A stretch of 64,000 bases of DNA from Cobetia amphilecti (lineage in GTDB: Bacteria > Pseudomonadota > Gammaproteobacteria > Pseudomonadales > Halomonadaceae): NCBI RefSeq assembly GCF_030010415.1, contig NZ_JASCSA010000005.1; one strand, given 5' to 3'. The notes below the pieces were generated by a model, which did no database searches, was not told where the DNA came from, and saw nothing but the letters and a program-made list of their open reading frames with translations. Positions 1 to 9,581 of this stretch are shown here, in pieces. The translations under genes were made by a program, and so were the position numbers. Numbering within the stretch: the first letter of the stretch is position 1; every line of letters begins with the position of its first letter.

Positions 1-1085
1 AGCGCCGCCATCAGGTCGAGATCGACCATCGAGGCTTCATCCACCACCAGCAGATCCAGCGCCAGCGGGTTGCCGGCGTGATGGCGGAAGTGGCGCGAAT
101 CCGGGCGAGCGCCCAGCAGGCGGTGCACGGTGCTTGCCTCGCGCGGGATGGCGGCGCGTACCGCGTCTGGCACCTCGAGCTTCGCCACCGCCCCTCGGAT
201 CGACTCCGACAGTCGCGCCGCCGCCTTGCCGGTCGGGGCGACCAGGCGGATATCCAGCGCCCGCCGCTCGTGCAGATGGCCTGTCTCATCGCTCTCCAGC
301 TCGCCCTCTGCACCGTCAGTTCCACCCGCCAGCGCCTGAGCCTGCAACAGCGCCAACAGACGCGTGACGGTGGTGGTCTTGCCGGTGCCGGGGCCGCCGG
401 AAATCACCGTCAGGCGCTGACGCAGCGCCAGGGCACAGGCCAGCTTCTGCCAGTCCGGCTCGCCGTGCGGGTCCAGCTGATTGCTGGCGAACAGCTCGCG
501 CAGACGCTCGCCCAGCGCATCGCTGACCCGCGTCTCGCCCTCCTCGCTCGGCCCCATCCGCGCACGCAGCCCCGCCGCGACTTCACGCTCGGCCTGCCAG
601 TAACGGCGCAGATAGAGGCGCTCGCCCACCAGCACCAGCGGGCGCAGCGGCAGATGGCCTGCTGGGGAATCGGCCTGCGCCAGCACGCTGACCAGCCGCG
701 ATGCCGCCAGTTGCTCGGCCCAGCGCCCGGCATCGAGATCCGCCAGGAAGGCCTCCGGCAGGGCCACGCTGACCTCGGCCAGATGCGCCTCGGATTGCTC
801 CAGCGGCGGCAGCGACAGGGTCGCGCGTGGCTCGGCCAGCGCCCGCGACAGCGACAGGCACACATGCCCGCGCCCCAGCTGGTGGCTGGCCAGCGCGGCC
901 GCCAGCAGTACGCTGGCCGGGGCCTCCGGCACATGGCGCGCCATGAAGCGCACCAGATGGGCATCGACGCGCCTAAGCCAGCCCAGCTCCACCCACAGTC
1001 CGAGCGTGGCGAGCAGGGTGTCGGCAGTCGGGGCGTCAGGGGGAGCGCTGTGCTGCTGCGTTGGCACAGACATGGTGTCAGACAT
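1..1085 (-). CDS. recD: Exodeoxyribonuclease V alpha subunit RecD (3' end beyond window)
   Basis: RecD is the 5'-to-3' helicase of the RecBCD complex, which processes double-strand DNA ends for recombination and degrades linear DNA. About 361 residues are visible before the window edge; the C-terminal helicase half is missing. A Walker A motif GGPGTGKTTT has its lysine at about residue 236, and a later LLVVDEASMVD Walker B segment is clear; both are diagnostic of RecD. The ATG at 1085 overlaps the recB stop by 8 bases, so the two are translationally coupled; an in-frame ATG at 1073 is the alternative start. The gene is last of the overlapping set recC-recB-recD. Family assignment is firm; only the downstream end is unseen. 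Confidence 0.95.
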   Translation of the reverse strand, partial: MSDTMSVPTQQHSAPPDAPTADTLLATLGLWVELGWLRRVDAHLVRFMARHVPEAPASVLLAAALASHQLGRGHVCLSLSRALAEPRATLSLPPLEQSEAHLAEVSVALPEAFLADLDAGRWAEQLAASRLVSVLAQADSPAGHLPLRPLVLVGERLYLRRYWQAEREVAAGLRARMGPSEEGETRVSDALGERLRELFASNQLDPHGEPDWQKLACALALRQRLTVISGGPGTGKTTTVTRLLALLQAQALAGGTDGAEGELESDETGHLHERRALDIRLVAPTGKAAARLSESIRGAVAKLEVPDAVRAAIPREASTVHRLLGARPDSRHFRHHAGNPLALDLLVVDEASMVDLDLMAA

Positions 1086-4000
1086 CGAAGGCCCCCTGCT
1101 GGCCGCTTTGCGTGAGTGGCGAGGTGTCGGTGGTGTTGAGGAGCAGGCTATCCAATGCGGAGCTGTCGCCGCCCAGCCAGAGATCCAGCGCCTCGATCAG
1201 CGCCTGTGATGGCCGGCGCTGGAAGACGCCGGGCGTCGCTGTCCCTTCAAGGGGCCGGCCGGGCGTCGCTTCAGTCTCATCTACCGCAAGCGCGGGTGAG
1301 CCACCGCCGGCATCCAGGCCACGCAGGAAGACATACAGCACCCCGCCCATGCAGCGCTCGTAATCGTACTCCTCACCAAGGCGCGCCTTGAGCAGGCGAT
1401 GCAGCGCGAGGGTGTAGAGCACGTATTGCAGATCGTAGCGGTGCTCGACCATCGCGCGGGCCAGCGACTCGCCAAGATAATCCTCGGGGCGCTCGCCCAG
1501 GTAGTTGGATTTCCAGTCCAGTACATACCAGCGCCCACCGGACTGGAAGGTCAGATCGATGAAGCCCTTGAGCATGCCGTGCATGCGGCGTGGCGCGAGC
1601 CTGGGCCGCGAGCGCGGCAACGGTTCCAGCGCGGTGACCACGGCATCCAGCGGCAGACTGCGTGCGTGCACGGCCGGCAGCCAGAATTCCAGCTCCGGCA
1701 ACCAGGCCTCCAGCCGGTTGAGCAGGATAGGCTCGCCCTCGAAGCCCTGCAGCGGGCGGGTCAGCGCCTGCTCCAGCCAGTCAGTGAGGCGCGGCTGCCA
1801 GCTGGCATCGAAGCCACCGAAATGCAGCCGCGAGCCCACCAGCCGTTCAAGCTCGCCGCGATAGTCATCCGCGCCGAGGCGATCGAGATCCACCGCCTCC
1901 AGCAGACCATGCAGGAAGGTCCCCGGGCGCGGTCCGCGCGGGAAATCATGCAGATGGATCTCGCCCACCGTCATCGGCAGGCCACCGGCTAGCAGCGGGC
2001 CGGACTGCCCCGCCACCTCGCGGTCCGGGCGCGTCAGGCCCTGCTCGCCCTCTTCCAGCGCGATCTCGGTGGCGCCCTCGGGCACGCGGTCATCCGCGGC
2101 ATCGGCGGTGTCTTCCAGCGCCGCCGTCACCTGACGGGCATCGGTGAGCAAGGCGGTGTAGGAGGCGATCCACCAGTCATCCTCGATACCGCCCGCAAAG
2201 TGGCGCGCGCCGTGGAAGTGCTGATCGCGCTCCGCCGGTGGCTGATACTCATGACCTGCTGGTACGGGCAGGCCGGAAACACGCGCCAGGCCGGCAGACT
2301 GCTGATCACACCAGCCGTGCAGCGCGGCCTCGATGGCGCTGGCCTCGATATCCGGGGTATCACTCAGGCCGAGCAGGTAGCCGACGGCGGTGGACGGCAG
2401 GCTCAGCTGCTTGCTGAAACCGCCCTTGCCGATGGGCGCCAGTCCCAGCCAGCAGGCGAACTTGGGACGCGTCAGCGCCACGTAGAGCAGACGCACGTCT
2501 TCCATCAGGCGTGCATGGTCGGCCGCCGCGATGGCCTCCCTGGAGGGCTTCTTGACCAGGATGCTGTCATCAAGAGCGTCATCCTCCTGATCGACTCTGT
2601 GAGCAGGCACTTCCTCGTCATCGTCTTCCTCTTCATCACCTTCCACGTCAGCCGAAGCCAGCCAGCGCTGCTTGAGCGTCAGCAGGCCGAAATTTTTGTC
2701 CGGCTCGGCCGCGCGGAAGCTGGCCATGAACGGCAGCAGCACGATGGGATACTCAAGCCCCTTGGACTTGTGGATGGTGACGACGCGCACCAGTCCCTCA
2801 TCACTTTCCAGCCGCTGACTGAGGCTGTCGCTGTCCAGCGCTTCATGGCCGGATTCCAGCGCCTGATGCCACCAGCGCAGCAACGCCTGTTCGCCATCGA
2901 GGCGCTGGGCGGCATTCTGGGCCAGCTCGCCAAGGTGCAGCACGTCCGTCAGGGCACGTTCGCCCCCGGCGCGCGCCGCCAATCGTTCCCCGACCCGGAA
3001 GTCGCGCATCACGCCGCGCAGCATCGGCAGCACGCCACGCCGCTGCCAGTCGCGGTGATAGCCATCGAAGCGCTCGACCTCACGCTCCCAGGCCAGCTCA
3101 TCCACCGCGAGGCGTTCGACCAGCGAGAGATCCTCAGCCAGCAGACGCGTCGCCAGCGCCGCGCGCAGACGGCGGTCATCACGCGGATGGGCCACGGCCT
3201 CGAACAGCTGCAGCAGCTCGAAGGCCTCCGGCGTGTCGAATACCGAGCTCTTCTCGCTCAGATAGACGCTGCGAATGCCACCTTCGGCCAGCGCGCCCCG
3301 CACCGCCGCGGCCTCGCGGCCGTTACGTACCAGCACGGCGATATCGCTGGCGGCCACGCCACGCGGCGTCGCATCCCCTTCGTCCATGAACACCAGCCCC
3401 TGCTCGCCCGCCGCCAGACGCTGCTGTCCTTCCAGCAAGGCCTGGATCTGGGCGCGACAGGCACCACTCATGGCGCGGCGGTGATCATCGGCGCTCAGGC
3501 GCTCACCGCTGGCCCACCACAGATTCAGCGCGCAGGCGGCCTCTTCGCGGCCATCCGGATGACGCAGTACCAGCCGGGTGCGCGTGCCCTGGGCCTCGAC
3601 CGGCTGGAAGGGAATGTCCTCACTGCCGAAGGGCTCCTGATGCTGGGCGAACAGGGCATTCACCGCGGACACCATCGCGGCGCTGGAGCGGAAGTTGCGC
3701 GGCAGGGTAAAGCGCGAGCTGGTGACCTTGCGCGCCGCCAGATAGGTGTCGATATCGGCGCCGCGGAAGGCATAGATGGCCTGCTTGGGGTCACCGATCA
3801 TCAACAGCGTGCTGGGTGCCTCGCCAGCATTGCCATTGACGGCATCGTTGCCGATGGCATCGTCGTCGGACGGAGCATCTCCCGCCGTCTGCGGATAGAT
3901 GCGCCGGAAGATGCGGTACTGGACCGGATCGGTGTCCTGGAATTCGTCGATCATCGCCACCGGCAGCTCCTGACGGATCTGGCGCGCCAGACGCTGGCTG

Positions 4001-5310
4001 GCCTCACCATTGAGCGACGGGTCCAGCGCGTGATCGAGATCATTGAGCAGGTCCGAGAATTCCCACAGCCCGAGGCGGCGCTTCTCGCAGATCAGGGCGC
4101 GGGCGACGCTGTCACGCGCATGCACGGCGACCTGATCCAGCAGTACGGCGTCCGGGGCGGGCACCTCGGCCAGCATGTCCAGCGCCTCGAAGAAGGGATG
4201 GCGCGGCGTCTGGCAGTTCTTCTTGGTGCCCTTCTCGAGCTTGGCCTGACTCAGCCAGCACAGCTTCTTGCTGTCGAGCATGTCGGCGGCGAAGTCGTGC
4301 TCGCCGCTGGCAAGCCAGGCGGCCGTCGCCGCCAGGCGAGGCTCGAGTTCGGCCTCCTTGTAGCTGTTGCCGTTGAGGGCCTTGCTGGCGAAGGCTTCGC
4401 CCATCACCGCGCGGATGGCCGCCTCATCGAAACTTTCCTCGACGGCGCGACGGGCGGCCTCCTGCTGCTGACGCCACTGTTCGGCATTGCCGAGCAGCTC
4501 GCTCAGGTCATGCGGGGCCTCAAGACATTCGCCGTCGCGGTACAGCGGGCGCGGCGTGCCATCCCGCAGCAGGCCACGCAGCTCTTCTCCCAACGCGTCA
4601 GGCCCGGCCCAACGCCCACGGATCAACGCCTGCCACTCGCGGGCCAGCGGATAGAACTCGCAGCGCCAGTAATCCTCGACGCAGCGCGCCAGCAGCGACT
4701 GGCCGTCCTGCAACAGCTCGGCGCCGAAGCGTCCGCCAGCATCGAAGGCATGTCGACTGAGCATGCGCTGGCAGAAGCCGTGGATGGTGAAGATGGCGGC
4801 GTCATCCATCAGGCGCGCGGCCTGATCGAGGCGCCGTGCCGCGGCAGCCTTGAGGCGAGATGCGTCCTCGGCAAATGATGATGTCAGCAGCGGTGCGAGC
4901 AACTCGGCCAGCACCGGATCAGGACTGGCACGCTCCAGCAGCGCCTCACGCGCCTGCTTGAGGCGTGCCCGAATGCGGTCTCTAAGCTCAGCAGTGGCGG
5001 CTTCGGTGAAGGTCACCACCAGAATCTCCGGCGGCGTCAGCGGGCGCGGATAGCAGACGCCCGCGTCCTGGCCGGGCAAGGGCCCGAGCACCAGCCGCAC
5101 GTAGAGCGCGGCGAGGGTGAAGGTCTTGCCGGTGCCGGCACTCGCCTCGATCAGATGCTGACCGAGCAGCGGCAGCGTCGGAATATCGAGGGCCTGGCCC
5201 TGCTGGCTCTGATCCATCTCGTCACTCATTGCCGCTTCCTTGTCCTGAGCGATGCCACTCCTCACGCCACTCTCCACACCACGCATGTCTTCCACTCTGG
5301 TATCGCTCAT
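1078..5310 (-). CDS. recB: Exodeoxyribonuclease V beta subunit RecB
   Basis: RecB is the 3'-to-5' superfamily 1 helicase and the nuclease of RecBCD, and loads RecA after Chi recognition. The 1410-residue product starts at an ATG whose last bases form the recC stop (ATGA overlap); an in-frame ATG at 5229 is a weaker alternative. The Walker A motif EASAGTGKT is at about residues 54-62, the DEFQDTDPVQ helicase motif and GDPKQAIYAFRGAD follow, and the C-terminal nuclease site reads GFIDL then LDWKSNYLG with lysine near residue 1267. It is longer than the roughly 1180 residues of the E. coli protein. Part of the excess is two low-complexity acidic inserts, one just before the GDPKQ motif and one rich in D and E after the helicase core. 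Order recC-recB-recD on the minus strand suggests one operon. Confidence 0.97.
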   Translation of the reverse strand: MSDTRVEDMRGVESGVRSGIAQDKEAAMSDEMDQSQQGQALDIPTLPLLGQHLIEASAGTGKTFTLAALYVRLVLGPLPGQDAGVCYPRPLTPPEILVVTFTEAATAELRDRIRARLKQAREALLERASPDPVLAELLAPLLTSSFAEDASRLKAAAARRLDQAARLMDDAAIFTIHGFCQRMLSRHAFDAGGRFGAELLQDGQSLLARCVEDYWRCEFYPLAREWQALIRGRWAGPDALGEELRGLLRDGTPRPLYRDGECLEAPHDLSELLGNAEQWRQQQEAARRAVEESFDEAAIRAVMGEAFASKALNGNSYKEAELEPRLAATAAWLASGEHDFAADMLDSKKLCWLSQAKLEKGTKKNCQTPRHPFFEALDMLAEVPAPDAVLLDQVAVHARDSVARALICEKRRLGLWEFSDLLNDLDHALDPSLNGEASQRLARQIRQELPVAMIDEFQDTDPVQYRIFRRIYPQTAGDAPSDDDAIGNDAVNGNAGEAPSTLLMIGDPKQAIYAFRGADIDTYLAARKVTSSRFTLPRNFRSSAAMVSAVNALFAQHQEPFGSEDIPFQPVEAQGTRTRLVLRHPDGREEAACALNLWWASGERLSADDHRRAMSGACRAQIQALLEGQQRLAAGEQGLVFMDEGDATPRGVAASDIAVLVRNGREAAAVRGALAEGGIRSVYLSEKSSVFDTPEAFELLQLFEAVAHPRDDRRLRAALATRLLAEDLSLVERLAVDELAWEREVERFDGYHRDWQRRGVLPMLRGVMRDFRVGERLAARAGGERALTDVLHLGELAQNAAQRLDGEQALLRWWHQALESGHEALDSDSLSQRLESDEGLVRVVTIHKSKGLEYPIVLLPFMASFRAAEPDKNFGLLTLKQRWLASADVEGDEEEDDDEEVPAHRVDQEDDALDDSILVKKPSREAIAAADHARLMEDVRLLYVALTRPKFACWLGLAPIGKGGFSKQLSLPSTAVGYLLGLSDTPDIEASAIEAALHGWCDQQSAGLARVSGLPVPAGHEYQPPAERDQHFHGARHFAGGIEDDWWIASYTALLTDARQVTAALEDTADAADDRVPEGATEIALEEGEQGLTRPDREVAGQSGPLLAGGLPMTVGEIHLHDFPRGPRPGTFLHGLLEAVDLDRLGADDYRGELERLVGSRLHFGGFDASWQPRLTDWLEQALTRPLQGFEGEPILLNRLEAWLPELEFWLPAVHARSLPLDAVVTALEPLPRSRPRLAPRRMHGMLKGFIDLTFQSGGRWYVLDWKSNYLGERPEDYLGESLARAMVEHRYDLQYVLYTLALHRLLKARLGEEYDYERCMGGVLYVFLRGLDAGGGSPALAVDETEATPGRPLEGTATPGVFQRRPSQALIEALDLWLGGDSSALDSLLLNTTDTSPLTQSGQQGAFDV

Positions 5311-8300
5311 GGCGTCGCCTTCCCGGTGGCAAGCTCCACCGCGCGTTCGCCGAGAATGCCCTGACGCACACCGATCATGCTCTCGATCAGTGGCTGATAG
5401 AGCTGCACGCTGTTGAGCACGCCGCCGGCCTGTGCAAAGGCCTCGAACTCCGGCCACAGCTCGCCCAGCGCGCCTTCCTGCCGCCTGAGCGCCTGGGGGC
5501 CCTTGAAGATGTCTTCGCTGAAGCGGGTTTCCATGGCGCGCGTCAGACTCTCACCAAGCCAGGGCTTGTGAATGGCGGCCAGCGCCGTCTCAAGGTTTGC
5601 GCTGCCGTCAGCGGCCTGCGCCTTGAGCACGCCGAACAGGACATTGCGATCCTCCTCGCCCACCACCTCCCAGAGGGTGGTCGCCAGTTCCAGCGCGGCC
5701 GCCAGCGGCGCCTGCCAGCCTTGGGCATAGGCCTTGACGAGATGGCGCAGCGCGGCCTCGGCCTGCTCGATGCGCAGCGCGGGGAACAGCAGCCAGCGGT
5801 CCTCGAACACCGCAAGCCACTGATAGCCCTCACGGCTTGCACCCTGATCACCTGCCACTTCCCCGAGGCCGGGGCGCGCATTGGCCATCAGCCAGTCGAG
5901 ATAGCCGGCCAGCAGACGATGCGGCTTGCCGAGCTTCTTGTAGCGCCCTTCCTTGCCGGGCTTGAGGGTGCCGAAGTGGGTCGCCTCCAGCGTGGCCAGC
6001 AGGCGGCTTTCGCCCTCGGCGTCATCGCGCAGCTGCTGACGGCTGATCAAGCGCGTGGTGAGAGTCACACGCAACATCTCGCCGCCCTCATCCTGCATGA
6101 TCAGCGGTACCTCGAGGGTGCGCGGCGGCAGCGAGATGGCATCGCTGAGCTGGTCACGCCAGCTGGCCAACTGCTGGTCGAGACGCTTGAGGCGCGGTTC
6201 GATCAAGGCATCGGCAAAGCCCAGCGCCGGCAGCCGCCCGGCCCGGCGCAGACGTTCGGCGGCCAGCGGCAGTGACTGCCCGGCAAGCGCGGCGTCCAGC
6301 AGCTCGCGGGTCAGGGTGAAGTTCTCCAGCCCGTCGGGGGCGAAGGGTTCATTGTCTTCATCCGGCACCTCGGCATCGCGAAAGCGCACGCCGACGCGGT
6401 CCAGCCCCAGCTGCCAGGGGCGGCGCAGGAAGCGCGCCAGCGAATCGGCACCGAGGCGCAGATGGGACTCCGGCGCCTGCTCCACCAGCTGCCTCAAGGC
6501 AGTCGTGGCCGCCGCTTTTACCTGACTGGCATTGCTTGGGTTTTCCTGAAGTGTTTCAGTCACTTGAGCCTGACCCGCCGCGCGATACAGGCTCGACCAG
6601 CTGGCGTCATAGCTGAACAGATCGACGACCGCCGCCTGGGAGGCATGGAAATAGCGCCGCGAGAACGGCTGCAGCGGGTGCTCGGTGATCAGGCGCTCAC
6701 GCAGCGCCGCCTCACGCGAACGCTTGGCGGAGTGCGGCTGCGAACTTTGCTCGGGCTCCCAGCCCAGCTCGATGTAGTCGAGCAGTTCACCGACCAGCAC
6801 CGAGGGTGGCCGCTCGCCGTTGTCGCGCTGGTCACGCCCCACCCACGAGATCGACAGACGATCCCGCGCCGCCAGCAGCGCCTCCAGGAACAGGTAGCGA
6901 TCATCGTCGCGCCGTGAGCGGTCGCCCGCCTGCGGGCGGCTGGCCATCAGGTCGAAATCCTGCGGCATGCGCACCCGCGGGTAGTCGCCATCGTTCATGC
7001 CCAGCAGGTGCACTTCGCGGAAGGGAATCGCACGCATCGGCATCAGGGTGGCGAAGTTGACGCGCCCGGCGAGGAAGCGCTGGGCGAGACCACCGCTGTC
7101 CAGCTCGCCGCGCAGCGCCTCGCGCACCACCTTGAGCGACAGGCAGCCCTCGAAACCGGCCTGCTGCCAGCCCTTGTCGAGGCGCGAGAGCGCCGCCTGC
7201 AGACGCGCCAGAATGTCGAATTCCTCGGCGCTGTCCGGGCTGAGGCTCTCCTCCCACAGCCGCTGCAGCGTGGTGGCCCAATCCGCCGGCGTGCGCGAGG
7301 TATCCAGCCAGCGCCGCCAGCGATCCAGGCTCTCGATCAGCTCGCCGACCTTGCCTGCCAGCTCGGCCTCGAGACCGGCCACTTCATCGAAGGGCACCAC
7401 GCCATCGAAGCTCAGGCCATTCATGTCGACAAGGCCGTCCATCAGATCGTCCATCAGGTCAGCGCTCTGCTCATCGCCAACTCCCCCCTGCGCGGGGCGG
7501 CCGGCCACCGGGGAGCCGGCCGCCGGGGCGCCGGTGGCGTAGCCCAGCAGCATGCGCTCGAGCCCGAAGCGCCAGCTGTTTTCATCGAGGGGCATGAAGC
7601 CGAGCTGCTCGCGGTGCTCGCCGGAGAGGCCCCAGCGCACGCCGCTGTCGGCCAGCCAGCGCCGCAGACGCTCGAGCTCACCCTCCTCGATGGCGAAACG
7701 ACGCCGGAAGGCAGCGACATCCAGCGCATCCAGCACCTCGCTGACGCCGAGGCGCCGCTCCGGCAGTTCCAGCAGCATCAGCACCAGCCCGAGCAGCGGG
7801 TTGGCCTGACTGGCCACGCGGTCGGCGATGGTGAAGGGAATATGGCGCGGATTGCCCGGCGGCAGCTGACCGAAGACCGCCTCGATATAGGGAGCATATC
7901 GGTCGATGTCCGGCACCATCACCAGGATGTCGCGCGGCCGCAGCGGCTCGCCCTCGCCACGTTTCTCGGCGTCATGGGCCCGCTCGAAGGCCGCCAGCAG
8001 ACGGTCGTGGAGGATCTCGACCTCGCGCAGCGCCGAGTGGGCGCTGACCAGACTGATGGAGTCGTCATCGGCCGCGAGCGCCCGCGGACTGCCCTCGGCC
8101 AGGGCACGCTCGCCGGGGTGGACCAGTTCGAGTATCTCGTCCTGGATCTGCTGCAGCAGCGGTGCCTGCTCGGGTGGCGTGTCCTCGCTGATGCGCGGCA
8201 CGAAGACGTCCAGCTCGAGATCGAAGCCGCTGTCACGCCCCGACAGCGCGCTCTCGAATTCATACAGGCTGACGATGAAGTCACGCCCCTGTGCGCCAAG

Positions 8301-9377
8301 CCCTGCCAGCAGCGGGTTGGCCTTGAGGTGCAACTCCTCCTCTGCCAGCCCGATCAGCGCCGGTGCCTCGGGGTGACGGGCACGCTGTTGCGCGAGGCGC
8401 TCGCTGTCCATGCGCTGGCTGTCTGCTCGCGAACTGCGCCGCACGGCTTCGCGGTCGGAGACGATATCGCCCCAGTAATGGCGGCAGGGATTGGTGATCA
8501 TCAGGTAGATGTCCATCACCCCGGACAGCGCATGCAGCGCATCCAGCGTCTGGCCCGGCAACGCCGAGATACCGAACACGAACAGGCGTGGCGGCAGCGG
8601 ATGACGACGTGTCGAGGGCAGTGTCTCCAGCGCGCGCGCCGCCGCGACGAAGCGACCATGCAGGGCGGCGCGGTGATGCTGGCGGCTGCTGGATGGCGCA
8701 TCGGCCAGCACCGCGCGCCACAGTGCCGGCTGCCACTGCTGGCTGTCCGGCAGGTTGTCGGGCAGCAGATTGGCCGGCAGCTCGCTTGCGGCCTGCTGGC
8801 GCGCGAAGGCATCCCGGAAGTTGTCGTCTTCAAGCCCGCTCTCCCAACTGCGTACCCACTCGGGGCGATAGTTGAGGTACTGATCGAACAGATCCGCCAG
8901 CTGGCAGGCCAGCTGCCACTGCTGACGCTCAGCCTCCGGGCCTTCGGGCAGCGCTGGCAATGCGTCCTCACCGACCGCCTCGATCAGCTGGCCACGCTCG
9001 TCGCGGCACAGGTAATCCCTGAGCGGCGCATAGCATTCGGCCTGGGATTCATCGGCCAGCAGCCCCGGCAGCAGGCGCAGCAGACGCCAGGCAAGCGGGC
9101 CCTTGTCAAAGGGCGACAGTTCCGGAATCTCGTCGCCCAGCACGCCGCCCAATACCCCGCGATAGGCACGCCACACGAAGCTTGAGGGCAGTGGAAAATC
9201 CACCGAGGCGGCGATGCCATCGGCCTCGGCCAATGACAATCTCAGCCACTGGGCCATGCCGTTGGACTGGACGAGGAAGGTTTCCGGCACCAGCGGAGGC
9301 TGAGGCGCGGCCTTGATCACCTTGAGGGCCAGATCGCGCAGGTCCTCGAGGTGATTGGCGTGAAGAACGGTAAACAT
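5307..9377 (-). CDS. recC: Exodeoxyribonuclease V gamma subunit RecC
   Basis: RecC is the Chi-recognition scaffold of RecBCD; it lacks a working helicase site but splits the duplex and guides the 3' strand to the nuclease. The 1356-residue product begins with MFTVLHANHLEDL and continues with the conserved LVQSNGMAQWL and DFPLPSSFVW segments typical of RecC N termini. The chosen ATG is preceded by AGGA at a good spacing; upstream in-frame codons to 9446 look non-coding. The protein is larger than the E. coli one (about 1120 residues), partly through a Gly/Ala/Pro-rich and acidic insert translated from about 7410-7540. It is first in the overlapping recC-recB-recD set, so the promoter probably lies in the short gap 9378-9490. 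Confidence 0.96.
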   Translation of the reverse strand: MFTVLHANHLEDLRDLALKVIKAAPQPPLVPETFLVQSNGMAQWLRLSLAEADGIAASVDFPLPSSFVWRAYRGVLGGVLGDEIPELSPFDKGPLAWRLLRLLPGLLADESQAECYAPLRDYLCRDERGQLIEAVGEDALPALPEGPEAERQQWQLACQLADLFDQYLNYRPEWVRSWESGLEDDNFRDAFARQQAASELPANLLPDNLPDSQQWQPALWRAVLADAPSSSRQHHRAALHGRFVAAARALETLPSTRRHPLPPRLFVFGISALPGQTLDALHALSGVMDIYLMITNPCRHYWGDIVSDREAVRRSSRADSQRMDSERLAQQRARHPEAPALIGLAEEELHLKANPLLAGLGAQGRDFIVSLYEFESALSGRDSGFDLELDVFVPRISEDTPPEQAPLLQQIQDEILELVHPGERALAEGSPRALAADDDSISLVSAHSALREVEILHDRLLAAFERAHDAEKRGEGEPLRPRDILVMVPDIDRYAPYIEAVFGQLPPGNPRHIPFTIADRVASQANPLLGLVLMLLELPERRLGVSEVLDALDVAAFRRRFAIEEGELERLRRWLADSGVRWGLSGEHREQLGFMPLDENSWRFGLERMLLGYATGAPAAGSPVAGRPAQGGVGDEQSADLMDDLMDGLVDMNGLSFDGVVPFDEVAGLEAELAGKVGELIESLDRWRRWLDTSRTPADWATTLQRLWEESLSPDSAEEFDILARLQAALSRLDKGWQQAGFEGCLSLKVVREALRGELDSGGLAQRFLAGRVNFATLMPMRAIPFREVHLLGMNDGDYPRVRMPQDFDLMASRPQAGDRSRRDDDRYLFLEALLAARDRLSISWVGRDQRDNGERPPSVLVGELLDYIELGWEPEQSSQPHSAKRSREAALRERLITEHPLQPFSRRYFHASQAAVVDLFSYDASWSSLYRAAGQAQVTETLQENPSNASQVKAAATTALRQLVEQAPESHLRLGADSLARFLRRPWQLGLDRVGVRFRDAEVPDEDNEPFAPDGLENFTLTRELLDAALAGQSLPLAAERLRRAGRLPALGFADALIEPRLKRLDQQLASWRDQLSDAISLPPRTLEVPLIMQDEGGEMLRVTLTTRLISRQQLRDDAEGESRLLATLEATHFGTLKPGKEGRYKKLGKPHRLLAGYLDWLMANARPGLGEVAGDQGASREGYQWLAVFEDRWLLFPALRIEQAEAALRHLVKAYAQGWQAPLAAALELATTLWEVVGEEDRNVLFGVLKAQAADGSANLETALAAIHKPWLGESLTRAMETRFSEDIFKGPQALRRQEGALGELWPEFEAFAQAGGVLNSVQLYQPLIESMIGVRQGILGERAVELATGKATP

Positions 9378-9490
9378 GCGGGCATCCTGCTGGGAGTGAC
9401 AACCCGGCCATCGTGGCCGTGGCAAGCCGCTGCGCGGAAGAGACAATGAATGGCTCTATCCTAGCGTCGCCGTGGCGCCGGCCCAAACGA

Positions 9491-9525
9491 AAAACGCGCA
9501 CCACCCAGAGGGTGATGCGCGTTTT
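9491..9525 (-). terminator. Rho-independent terminator after the MFS gene
   Basis: A hairpin with the inverted arms AAAACGCGCA and TGCGCGTTTT, extended by CACCC/GGGTG around a 3-base loop, sits 57 bases past the MFS stop on the minus strand and is followed there by a T run. It separates the MFS gene from recC. Confidence 0.85.
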
Positions 9526-9581
9526 CAGGCAGAGGCGGGCCCAAGGGCCTGCCTCTCATCCTGCGATGCCAGATACGCTGA

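Noticed and set aside
2200..4878. Very long open frame antisense to recB
   Set aside because: A high-GC shadow: composition and lack of any recognisable domain or ribosome site, while the recB strand carries all helicase motifs.
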